From an uncultured Fretibacterium sp. (GTDB lineage Bacteria; Synergistota; Synergistia; Synergistales; Aminobacteriaceae): 5,996 nucleotides of DNA. Numbering within the stretch: the stretch's first letter is position 1; each line of letters begins with the position of its first letter. Location of the stretch: contig NZ_CALIAA010000093.1 of NCBI RefSeq assembly GCF_938040765.1, positions 1 through 5,996 on the forward strand. The letters are read 5' to 3'. Below the pieces are notes generated by a model. That model was not told where the DNA came from. It saw only the letters and a list, made by a program, of their open reading frames with translations, and did not search any database. The translations under genes and the position numbers were made by a program. Of this stretch, positions 1 through 5,842 are shown piece after piece.

Positions 1-31
1 CGTTAACGAACGGACCCGGCATTTTCACCAT
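1..31 (-). CDS. Possible start of a downstream operon gene, cut by the window edge
   Basis: On the minus strand an ATG shares its first base with the TGA stop of the CbiA-like gene (a TGATG junction), and the frame stays open to the window edge, reading MVKMPGPFVN. This one-base overlap is a usual arrangement for translationally coupled genes, so a third cistron of the OCD-like/CbiA-like operon may begin here. A second in-frame ATG lies three codons in. The upstream bases hold only a weak purine stretch (AGAGAAGA) as ribosome site. Ten residues are too few to name a family. Confidence 0.4.
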   Translation of the reverse strand, partial: MVKMPGPFVN

Positions 32-1410
32 CAGCGTCTTCTCTGCGACAGCCAGCGGTAAAGGACGCCCAGGTTGCTCCAGAGGTCCGGCCTGAGCCCT
101 GTGACGAAGCAGCAGCCCTGACTCCAGCCGGAGACGCCCGTCTCGGCCTCGGAGTTCATATTGCGATAGGCGAAACAGTACTGGTCCGGATTGCCGGGGT
201 TGGCGAGGGCGAACCCTCCGACCTCGTATCCGCGCAGTTTTTCATTCTCTCGGATAAAAGGAGTGTCCTTCGTCCCGCGGATCTCGATCCTGCGTACGCC
301 GCGCTCCGTCTCCGCGGGCACATGATGGGCCTGGAAGGGAAAGAGCCCCAGCCCCTCCAGCGTGCTATGCACCGCCGTCCGGTAGTGCTGCCCGAAGAGA
401 ACGGCGGAGGAGCCCACCGCCAGGATCGGCTTGTTGTCTCGAATGCTCTCCAGGAGCCCCTGCCGAAAACCGGGGCTCGAAAGGATACGTCCGGCGGCGA
501 CGTCGGTCATGGCATGGGGGAAATAGAGGACATCCGCGGATTCTGGGAAGGGATCCTGCTCGGGATTGCAGGGGCGGACCGTGCAGCCCAAAGCGCGGAA
601 GGCCTCGAGGCTCTCCTCCCCCTCGAGCGCTACATCCCTGTTGATCACGGCGACGTCGAGACGGCAGGCGGAATACTCCGGGCCTTCCACCGGCGTCCAG
701 GCCTCGTTCAAACGGGCCATGGCCTCGATGATCTGCCACTCCACCTGTCTGGCCGCATTTCCGAGCTGCAGTGCCGCGCTCTTCAGCTGAAGCAGCTTCA
801 TCGACGCGCTGCGCGGAGACATCTCCGGCATCGTGGGCATGTCGCGCTCTGCGCTCTTGGGAATGTAGCCCAGGCTGAGTATCGGAGAACGCCGGTTGTA
901 CTCCTGCTCCAGAAGCTGAAACTCTCTGGGGTTCCTTATCGAGGCAAAAAGCAGACCCTGTACGACATCTTTCCTCATCTCGGAGACCGAAGAAAGCATG
1001 GACAAAGCCCGGCCTGTCGTGACGGCTGCGGAGGCCGAGGCATGAAGGACCGGGAGGATCCCGCAGTTCAGGACCTTTGCAAGCTCCAGGGGTTCCGGAT
1101 AGACCTGAAATAGCTTGTCGCCGATCCTCTTTCCCAGCGGGACGCAGATGAGGCCGATGGCATCGGGCGTGCTTCTGCGCTGGAGAAGTGCCTTCAGGTT
1201 CTTCGCATTTCCGGCCGTGTAGGCATCGATGCACGTGACGGCGTCTCCGGACAGCAGCTCCATCAGGCGCAGGTCCTCCTCCTTACGGGAGCTCATAAAG
1301 ATGTTCAGGCACATGCCGCGGCTTTTCATGGCCTGGACCAGAAGAACCGAGGGTGGTACGGCCCGCTGGTCCTCGATGTCGTCGGCAAGGATCAGGCGGG
1401 GCAGGTTCAC
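31..1410 (-). CDS. CbiA/CobB-like two-domain protein lacking P-loop and glutaminase cysteine
   Basis: This protein of 459 residues has the length and domain order of cobyrinate a,c-diamide synthase (CbiA/CobB), which uses ATP and glutamine to amidate the corrin ring. Residues 1-190 resemble the N-terminal ATPase domain: the opening strand PRLILAD, the IDAYTAG segment at 61-67 and the LAKVLNCGILPVLHASASA block at 110-128, ending in LGYIPKSAERDMP. Residues 250-455 resemble the class I glutaminase domain, with RGYEVGGF at 393-400 in place of the usual RGYEFHYS. Key residues are absent. The first strand is followed by DDIEDQR rather than a GxxxGKT P-loop; PILAVGSSAVLFG (328-340) has Gly333 where the ECGG nucleophile cysteine belongs; and the C-terminal part (432-447) lacks the catalytic histidine. 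The GTG start is supported by GGAGGT eight bases upstream and the GTGA overlap with the preceding gene. Classical cobyrinate amidation is unlikely; a binding, scaffold or different ligase role is inferred. The fold assignment is fairly secure and the function is unknown. Confidence 0.75.
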   Translation of the reverse strand: MNLPRLILADDIEDQRAVPPSVLLVQAMKSRGMCLNIFMSSRKEEDLRLMELLSGDAVTCIDAYTAGNAKNLKALLQRRSTPDAIGLICVPLGKRIGDKLFQVYPEPLELAKVLNCGILPVLHASASAAVTTGRALSMLSSVSEMRKDVVQGLLFASIRNPREFQLLEQEYNRRSPILSLGYIPKSAERDMPTMPEMSPRSASMKLLQLKSAALQLGNAARQVEWQIIEAMARLNEAWTPVEGPEYSACRLDVAVINRDVALEGEESLEAFRALGCTVRPCNPEQDPFPESADVLYFPHAMTDVAAGRILSSPGFRQGLLESIRDNKPILAVGSSAVLFGQHYRTAVHSTLEGLGLFPFQAHHVPAETERGVRRIEIRGTKDTPFIRENEKLRGYEVGGFALANPGNPDQYCFAYRNMNSEAETGVSGWSQGCCFVTGLRPDLWSNLGVLYRWLSQRRR

Positions 1411-2585
1411 GGGCGGTCACCTCCATGCCCCTGCACGGCCGTCTTGCGGCCGATGTCGCCGTTCGGGCCGGAGGGAACGGAGGCCGCAGGGGCCGCGAGG
1501 TTCCCGAGGTTGTTCTTCAGGTGCACCAGAAAATCCTGGGCGTTGGTCACGATGGGGGTGACGGACAGCGTTCCCCTGTCCCGAAGCTTGTTGACGGCAA
1601 ACTCGGAGATGTCGATGGAATAGATGTAAACGGGACGTACCCGGCCATCCCGTACCGTATAGGACGGGGTCATGTTGCCCGAGGCGATGGTGTGCAGCTG
1701 CGTGGCGAGGGCAATCACGGTCGTGGCCCTGCGAAGCTGGCTCCTCATGGCGTCCTGGGCCTCATACACGTCCCCGAAGACGCCGGGGAGGGGGCCGTCG
1801 TCACGGATGGAGCCCGCGAGGACGATGGGGATGCCCTTCCCCTGCGCGGCGCGAAGGATGCCGTCCTTCAGACCGGCCTCCCGGATAAGGGCCTCGACGG
1901 ATCCATGGCGGCGGGCCCTGTTGATGAGGTCCAGATGATGGTAGTGCCCGTTCTGCCGGGCCTCCTGGGTATAGATGTCCTGCCCCAGGGCCGTTCCGAA
2001 CATCGCCCCTTCGAGGTCGTGGGTCCCCAGGGCGTTCCCGGCCAGGAGCGCGTGGACATAGCCCGCATCGATGAGGGAGGCCATGGCATTTCGGGAATCG
2101 TAGTCGAAGGAGACCGCGGGGCCGAGCACCCAGACGACGAATCCATGTTCCCGCTCGTGCCGAAGCAGCTCGTAAAGGGCGTCGTAGTCCCGGGAATAGG
2201 CGGTCTCCCTCGATCGGCCGGAGCGGAAGGCAAACGCGTCGCCCCCCCCATCCTCCTCTTCCCGAAACGCCTCGGTGTGCATGTAGATCCCTTCGCTGCC
2301 GTCCTCCGTGCGTCCCACGAACACCGGTTCCCCGGCCTTCAGGCGGCGGAACTCCACGATGTCGATCCAATCCCCCCTCGGAACGGCAACGCAGTCCATG
2401 CGGCTCTCCTCGGGAAGCAGCCAACGCTCCCCCACCTTGAAGTATTCGGGGAAGATGGACATGGCATGAAACCCCTCCGGGGCAATCCCGTCCCGGGGGG
2501 CGGGGGCGGTGCGGGCGGACGGGGCCTGACGGAATTTCGGTGCGTCAAAATCGGGAGCCAGATATTCAGGAAGCTGAAAGGGCAT
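1407..2585 (-). CDS. TIGR00300 / LOR-SDH family protein, ornithine cyclodeaminase-like (OcdB/AgrE C-domain type)
   Basis: This protein of 392 residues belongs to the family that includes the archaeal alternative ornithine cyclodeaminase and the C-terminal domain of cyanobacterial AgrE/ArgZ. Those enzymes use NAD to convert ornithine to proline and ammonia in the cytoplasm. Residues 38-105 match the LOR/SDH-type N-domain (EGFHAMSIFPEYF, then RMDCVAV and RLKAGEPVFVGRTE). Residues 149-350 form the Rossmann-like core with characteristic blocks: VVWVLGPAV (150-158), LLAGNALGTHDLEGAMFG (180-197), NGHYHHLDLIN (212-222), LAGSIRDDGPLPGV (256-269), EAQDAM (275-280) and LATQLHTIASGN (293-304). The N-terminal 35 residues and the tail after about 360 are proline-, alanine- and glycine-rich and look unstructured. 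The ATG start has GAGGTGA six bases upstream. The last four bases (GTGA) overlap the start of the CbiA-like gene, so the two products are probably made together. Family membership is clear; ornithine as the actual substrate is inferred. Confidence 0.85.
   Translation of the reverse strand: MPFQLPEYLAPDFDAPKFRQAPSARTAPAPRDGIAPEGFHAMSIFPEYFKVGERWLLPEESRMDCVAVPRGDWIDIVEFRRLKAGEPVFVGRTEDGSEGIYMHTEAFREEEDGGGDAFAFRSGRSRETAYSRDYDALYELLRHEREHGFVVWVLGPAVSFDYDSRNAMASLIDAGYVHALLAGNALGTHDLEGAMFGTALGQDIYTQEARQNGHYHHLDLINRARRHGSVEALIREAGLKDGILRAAQGKGIPIVLAGSIRDDGPLPGVFGDVYEAQDAMRSQLRRATTVIALATQLHTIASGNMTPSYTVRDGRVRPVYIYSIDISEFAVNKLRDRGTLSVTPIVTNAQDFLVHLKNNLGNLAAPAASVPSGPNGDIGRKTAVQGHGGDRP
1419..1424 (-). 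promoter_or_regulatory. Ribosome binding site of the CbiA-like gene, inside the OCD-like coding end
   Basis: On the minus strand a perfect GGAGGT lies eight bases before the GTG start at 1410. It is embedded in the last codons of the upstream gene (the Gly-Gly of its C-terminal HGGDRP). It decides the GTG start and supports independent but coupled translation of the second cistron. Confidence 0.75.
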
Positions 2586-2591
2586 TCAATT

Positions 2592-2598
2592 TCACCTC
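2592..2598 (-). promoter_or_regulatory. Ribosome binding site of the OCD-like gene
   Basis: On the minus strand GAGGTGA stands six bases before the ATG at 2585. This is strong Shine-Dalgarno complementarity at good spacing and supports that start over internal methionines such as Met42. Confidence 0.7.
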
Positions 2599-2740
2599 GC
2601 GAAGGATTCCCCTTTGGGGCGATAACGCAGGGAAGCCTGATTCCTACCCCGGGGCAGAGGCGCGCCAAGCGCCCGACCTCCGCATCCGACAAGACTTTCG
2701 AGGAGAAAAAGCGACCCCGACGGGGCGGGCTTCCCGAGAA

Positions 2741-2752
2741 TATGGTATCATA
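2741..2752 (+). promoter_or_regulatory. Candidate extended -10 promoter with overlapping near-palindrome, upstream of the kinase gene
   Basis: TGGTATCAT at 2743-2751 fits an extended -10 element (TGN followed by TATCAT, compared with TATAAT). The usual -35 position about 17 bases upstream is GC-rich and unrecognisable, which is tolerated in extended -10 promoters. The surrounding twelve bases TATGGTATCATA pair symmetrically at five of six positions, so they could also be an operator. The site is about 40 bases before the GTG start, in the AT-richest stretch of the intergenic region. The call is by eye only. Confidence 0.35.
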
Positions 2753-2775
2753 ACAAGATTAAAAACACCAAGCTG

Positions 2776-2782
2776 AAAGGGG
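2776..2782 (+). promoter_or_regulatory. Ribosome binding site of the PfkB-family kinase gene
   Basis: AAAGGGG ends eight bases before the GTG at 2791. No ATG competes in frame near this point, and the family's N-terminal strand (AIAVVGS) begins directly after the GTG, so this site fixes the start. Confidence 0.6.
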
Positions 2783-2790
2783 CTTTTCGT

Positions 2791-3762
2791 GTGGCCGCCA
2801 TCGCAGTCGTCGGCTCTTTGAATATGGATTTGGTCATCCGGGCGCCGCGCCAGCCCTATCTGGGGGAGACCCTCCTGGGGGGCGCGTTCGGTATGACCGG
2901 GGGCGGAAAGGGGGCCAATCAGGCGCTGGCCTGTGCGCGCCTCCGGGCCGAGGCGCACATGATCGGCTGCGTCGGCAACGACGACTTCGGGAAAAAACTG
3001 CGGACGACGCTGACGGAGAACAAGGTCGGCTGCGAGCACCTGGAGGAGCGTTCCGAGGCGGGGACGGGCGTTGCCGTCGTCACCGTCCTGGACGGCGGGG
3101 CGAACGCCATCGTCCTCTCCCAGGGCGCCAATGCCTTCCTCGACGAGGCGGTCCTGGACCGGGCCAAGGACCTCTTCAAGGCGGTCGATTCCGCGCTGTT
3201 CCAGCTGGAGAGCCCTCCGGAGACCGTAGCCTACGGGCTGCGGCTGGCCCGGCGCATGGGATGCAGGACCCTCCTGTCCGCCGAGCCGCCCTTCCCCCTG
3301 CCGCCGGAGGTCTGGCACATGGTGGACTGCCTGATCCTGAATCAGGCGGCCCTTGGCTTCTATTCGTCCAATTCGGGCACCCCGTCCAACCGTTCGGGCG
3401 GCGATCCCCTTCCGGAGGACCGGATCGCCGAGCTGGCCCATCAGCTCGTCGCACGGGGCGTCAAGACCGTCGTGGTGACGCGGAGCGCCCAGGGAGGGGT
3501 GGTGTGCTCGCGGGGGGGGAAGACCTTTGCGTTCAAGTCCTTTACGGTTAAAGCCGTGGACTCCACCGGGGCCCGGGATGCCTTCTGCGCGGCACTGAGC
3601 GTGGGGATGGCGGAGGGGATGCCGCCGGAACGGGCCGTCCGCTTCGCCGCCGGGGCCGGAGCCCTGGCCTGCACACGCTTCGGAGCCCAGCCCTCCATGC
3701 CCTGGCGACACGAGGTCGAGGCCATGCTCGAGACCGAGAAGGAGGAGGGGACGGAACAATGA
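2791..3762 (+). CDS. Ribokinase-like PfkB-family carbohydrate kinase with altered catalytic motifs
   Basis: This protein of 323 residues has the length and layout of ribokinase, which phosphorylates a sugar or nucleoside with ATP. Family hallmarks present are VVGSLNMDLV at 6-15 (the Asn and Asp that contact the sugar), GGKGANQA at 38-45 (PfkB signature 1), GCVGNDDFG at 59-67 and DSTGARDAF at 257-265 (signature 2), with the presumed catalytic base Asp263. Three motifs deviate. Signature 2 normally reads GAGD, but here Arg262 replaces the second Gly of the anion hole. The NxxE metal/phosphate motif reads NQAA (184-187) and lacks its Glu. The nucleotide-loop TLGxxG reads TRSAQG (230-235). The GTG start has AAAGGGG eight bases upstream. 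The stop overlaps the rpiR-like start in ATGA, so the two form an operon. The fold is confident; the substrate is unknown and activity may be reduced or changed. An eight-G run lies at 3512-3519. Confidence 0.85.
   Translation: MAAIAVVGSLNMDLVIRAPRQPYLGETLLGGAFGMTGGGKGANQALACARLRAEAHMIGCVGNDDFGKKLRTTLTENKVGCEHLEERSEAGTGVAVVTVLDGGANAIVLSQGANAFLDEAVLDRAKDLFKAVDSALFQLESPPETVAYGLRLARRMGCRTLLSAEPPFPLPPEVWHMVDCLILNQAALGFYSSNSGTPSNRSGGDPLPEDRIAELAHQLVARGVKTVVVTRSAQGGVVCSRGGKTFAFKSFTVKAVDSTGARDAFCAALSVGMAEGMPPERAVRFAAGAGALACTRFGAQPSMPWRHEVEAMLETEKEEGTEQ
3741..3750 (+). promoter_or_regulatory. Ribosome binding site of the rpiR-like gene, within the kinase 3' end
   Basis: GGAGGAGGGG ends eight bases before the ATG at 3759. 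It also encodes part of the Glu/Gly-rich end of the kinase. With the ATGA overlap it supports translational coupling of regulator and kinase. Confidence 0.65.
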
Positions 3763-4619
3763 ACATTCAGGACCTGGAAAAACAGATTCGGGACAGGATG
3801 GACACGTTTCCCACGAAGACCCGTCGCGTCGCGGAATATCTTCTGGGCAACTCCTCGGAGGTCGCTTTCCATTCCATCGGCGAGGTCGCCGAGAGGCTTT
3901 CGGTATCCAAGGCGCAGCTGGTGCGGGTCGCGCGCATGCTCGGGTTCGAGGGATACGCCGACCTGAAGGTCGTCCTCAAGGAAGCCCTGCTCGCGCAGGT
4001 CGCTCCCTCCGCCATCGCCGGGGAGGTTCAGGACACCCACATCCCCCAGGACCTCTGCCGTCTGGAGCAGGCCAACCTGGAGGAGACCCGCAACAGCCTC
4101 TCCTCCAAGGCCATCGTCACCTTCTGCGAGGCGGCCAAAAAGGCCGACGCGATCTACTGCATGGGATGGGGGATCTCGGCCCTGGTCTCGGAGTGGTTCT
4201 ACACCCGTTTCACGGAACTGGGGCTCAAGACGGTCCTCATGCGCCGGGGGTCCGTCTCGCTCATCGAACAGTCCCGGGCCGTCGGGGAGAACGACATGCT
4301 GATCGTCTGCGAGCTTCCCAGCTACGTCATCGAGGTCACGGAGGCCGTCGAGGCCACAGCCCGGCGGGGCACCCGCATCATCACCCTGACGGACAGTCCC
4401 GCCGCCCCCATATGCGGGCATTCCTACCTTTCCTTCTACGCCGGGGACCGTTCCCCGACCTTCGGCAGCAGCCTGATCGGCCCCATGTTCGTCGTCCACG
4501 TCCTGACCTCCGTGCTCTCCTATAACATGGGAGAACAGGGACAGGCGGCCCTGGCCGCCCAGAAGGAGGGCCTGAGCGACCAGAGGGTCTACTATCCGGC
4601 CTACGGTCTGAGGTACTGA
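3759..4619 (+). CDS. RpiR-family transcriptional regulator (HTH plus SIS domain)
   Basis: This protein of 286 residues has the usual RpiR length and order. The N-terminal HTH_6 domain spans about 1-77: the helix pair SIGEVAERLSVSKAQLVRV (39-57) followed by the typical RMLGFEGYADLK (59-70). The SIS domain spans about 125-250, starting with AIYCMGWGISALVSEW and closing with IITLTDSPAAPICGHS. RpiR proteins bind DNA as regulators of sugar or amino-sugar metabolism and sense a phosphosugar in the SIS pocket. Here the usual ligand loop (S-x-S-G-x-T) reads VCELPSYVIEV, without those hydroxyl residues, so the effector may not be a classical phosphosugar. The start overlaps the kinase stop (ATGA) and has GGAGGAGGGG eight bases upstream. 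It probably controls its own operon, possibly also the divergent one; the target is inferred from position. Confidence 0.9.
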   Translation: MNIQDLEKQIRDRMDTFPTKTRRVAEYLLGNSSEVAFHSIGEVAERLSVSKAQLVRVARMLGFEGYADLKVVLKEALLAQVAPSAIAGEVQDTHIPQDLCRLEQANLEETRNSLSSKAIVTFCEAAKKADAIYCMGWGISALVSEWFYTRFTELGLKTVLMRRGSVSLIEQSRAVGENDMLIVCELPSYVIEVTEAVEATARRGTRIITLTDSPAAPICGHSYLSFYAGDRSPTFGSSLIGPMFVVHVLTSVLSYNMGEQGQAALAAQKEGLSDQRVYYPAYGLRY

Positions 4620-4626
4620 CCGACCA

Positions 4627-4645
4627 AAACGGGCGTCCCCCGTTT
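4627..4645. terminator. Candidate bidirectional intrinsic terminator between convergent genes
   Basis: AAACGGG, a five-base loop CGTCC, then CCCGTTT form a seven-base-pair perfect stem in the 28-base gap between the rpiR-like gene and the CitG-like gene, which end facing each other. On the minus strand the stem runs into TTTT; on the plus strand the T run is only the GTTT end of the stem, so termination in that direction would be weaker. Confidence 0.55.
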
Positions 4646-4647
4646 CC

Positions 4648-5520
4648 TCAGTTCCGCAGGCAGGAGTGAGCGGCGCCGAGAAACAGCGCGGCCGCAAGGA
4701 TATCGGCCCCGCCCTCGGGGCACAGCCCGCGCCCCGCAAGCCCGCTTTCCATCTCCACAATCCCGGCCCGACCGGAGGGAGAGAGCATTCCACCGGACGC
4801 AAGGGCCTTTCGCGCCTCCGCCTGAACGCTCAGCATGGCGTCCAGCCCGCCCTGCGACACCAGGGCGCCGTCCGCGTTCTCGGAGAGGATGAAGATCAGG
4901 GTGTGCGCCGCACGTTCCCGGAACGTGAGGGCATCGCCATGCTCCTCCTCGAGCCTCCGCATCAGGTCCGCGGCCCGCAAGGTCATGGGGAACCCCCGTT
5001 CCGCCTCGCCCCTCGGTCCCTCCAACCCGTAGAGGACGAAGGCGCGCTCCTCCGCCGTCCCGCAGCTCTCCAGATTCAGGCCGCCCAGTTCCCGTCCCAC
5101 GATTCCCCGCACGAAGGAGGATGCGGCCAGGGCCAGGGCCCTGGGGGTCAGTTCCCGTTCCTGGGCCGCGAGACGGCCCGCCGCCGCACACAGGAGGCCG
5201 AAGAGGAAGATCGCCCCCCGGTGCGTGCCGACGCCGCCGGTCGCCTGCAGCATCTCCTGCTCGCCCTGGCGTCCCGTCACGCGCAGCAGGGCGAACACGT
5301 CCTCGGGGCCGAGTTCCAGGGTTTCCATCCCAATGGACGCACAGTTGAGGAAACAGGGAAGAAGCGCCACGGCGCTGTCGATGAAGTGCTGGAAGGTCCG
5401 GTCCGCGCAGGAACCGTTGTCCAGGGGGGTGACCAACCCCGGCTTGGGGTAGACCGCGGCCTCGGCAAGCAGGGACCTGACGGCAAGCTGGGCGATCTTC
5501 AAAACGTGCAGGGTGTTCAT
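4648..5520 (-). CDS. citG: CitG/MdcB-family triphosphoribosyl-dephospho-CoA synthase
   Basis: This protein of 290 residues matches the usual CitG length. The family joins ATP and dephospho-CoA, releasing adenine, to make the precursor of the prosthetic group of citrate lyase, citramalate lyase or malonate decarboxylase acyl carrier proteins. Hallmarks are YPKPGLVTPLDNGSCAD (24-40, the CitG PKPGLVD region), GGVGTHRGAIFLFGLL (95-110, family GxNTHKGAIFxLGLL), a C-terminal helix block at 203-225 ending in SQGG (family HRGG), and CPEGGADILAAALFL (267-281, family PGGSADLLA). In the first motif the usual His of HxD is Cys38 while Asp40 remains. The start is an ATG four bases after the stop of the adenosyltransferase frame, with no strong ribosome site, so coupled translation is likely. 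No citrate lyase or malonate decarboxylase genes are in view, so citG versus mdcB or a citramalate-lyase partner is undecided. Confidence 0.8.
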   Translation of the reverse strand: MNTLHVLKIAQLAVRSLLAEAAVYPKPGLVTPLDNGSCADRTFQHFIDSAVALLPCFLNCASIGMETLELGPEDVFALLRVTGRQGEQEMLQATGGVGTHRGAIFLFGLLCAAAGRLAAQERELTPRALALAASSFVRGIVGRELGGLNLESCGTAEERAFVLYGLEGPRGEAERGFPMTLRAADLMRRLEEEHGDALTFRERAAHTLIFILSENADGALVSQGGLDAMLSVQAEARKALASGGMLSPSGRAGIVEMESGLAGRGLCPEGGADILAAALFLGAAHSCLRN

Positions 5521-5524
5521 TCCG

Positions 5525-5842
5525 TTACCGGGACTGCGCTTCCCTTTTCGGTACGTCCTTCCTCGCGAAATGGATCGTCCGGTCGTATCCCTTGGGCAGG
5601 TATTGGTAGGTCAGGATGTAAAAGGCGCTGCTGAGACGGTTCAGCACCTTGACGATGTCCGGCCTCTCCACCCCCTCCCGCGACTCGAAGGCGCGGCAGG
5701 CACAGAGCTCCACCTCCCGGACCAGCGTCCGCAGCAGATTGAGCTCCGCCGCCCACCGCCCCATATCGGGATGGGGCAGAATATGCCCGATCCCGTAAGC
5801 GTGCTCCGGGAAATGCGAGCGCGCGTGAATCTCCTCGCCCCC
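5525..5842 (-). pseudogene. C-terminal part of a EutT/PduO-type cob(I)alamin adenosyltransferase, 5' end missing
   Basis: About 105 residues, from EEIHARSHFPEHAYGIGHIL to the TAA stop, resemble the C-terminal helical half of cobalamin adenosyltransferases of the EutT/PduO superfamily, which transfer adenosyl from ATP to cob(I)alamin to form coenzyme B12. Recognisable blocks are ARSHFPE, the LNLLRTLVREVELCACRAF helix and the RPDIVKVLNRLSSAFYIL helix. The conserved ATP-binding N-terminal half is not present. Upstream in this frame the translation (from an ATG at 5932) looks random because the DNA there encodes PlsY in another frame. The gene is therefore broken here by a frame change and chimeric junction near 5836-5845, or misassembled. 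The stop is four bases before the CitG-like gene, so the two probably form an operon in the intact genome. Confidence 0.7.

Larger units (their letters stand above)
2586..2790. promoter_or_regulatory. Divergent intergenic region between the OCD-like operon and the kinase-rpiR operon
   Basis: These 205 bases separate two outward-facing operons and must hold at least the promoter of each. Two small inverted repeats are visible: CCCC-TTT-GGGG at 2609-2619, shortly upstream of the OCD-like ribosome site, and CCCCG-A-CGGGG at 2715-2725. The right end (from about 2735) is clearly AT-richer than the rest. No convincing ORF, tRNA or riboswitch core was recognised. The RpiR-type regulator encoded by the right-hand operon could act here on one or both sides; this is inferred from position only. 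Confidence 0.6.

Noticed and set aside
2641..2668. Weak minus-strand promoter-like pair for the OCD-like operon (TTGGCG, 16 bases, TAGGAA)
   Set aside because: Only partial matches at both elements in GC-rich sequence; not strong enough to annotate, though a promoter must exist in this gap.
1353..2753. Long plus-strand open frame of 466 codons opposite the OCD-like gene
   Set aside because: It lies antisense to a gene with clear family motifs, has no ribosome site or recognisable domain, and its Gly/Pro/Arg-rich composition is typical of shadow frames in GC-rich DNA.
2644..3759. Minus-strand open frame of 371 codons opposite the kinase
   Set aside because: It is antisense to conserved PfkB motifs and has no domain or supported start.
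3441..4802. Long minus-strand open frame of 453 codons opposite the rpiR-like gene
   Set aside because: It crosses three real gene ends and the convergent gap, is antisense to an unmistakable HTH-SIS protein, and has shadow-frame composition.
4911..4927. Perfect inverted repeat CACGTTCC-C-GGAACGTG
   Set aside because: Eight-base arms around one base inside the CitG-like coding region (encoding Thr-Phe-Arg-Glu-Arg); no promoter nearby and only one copy, so chance in coding DNA is the simplest reading.
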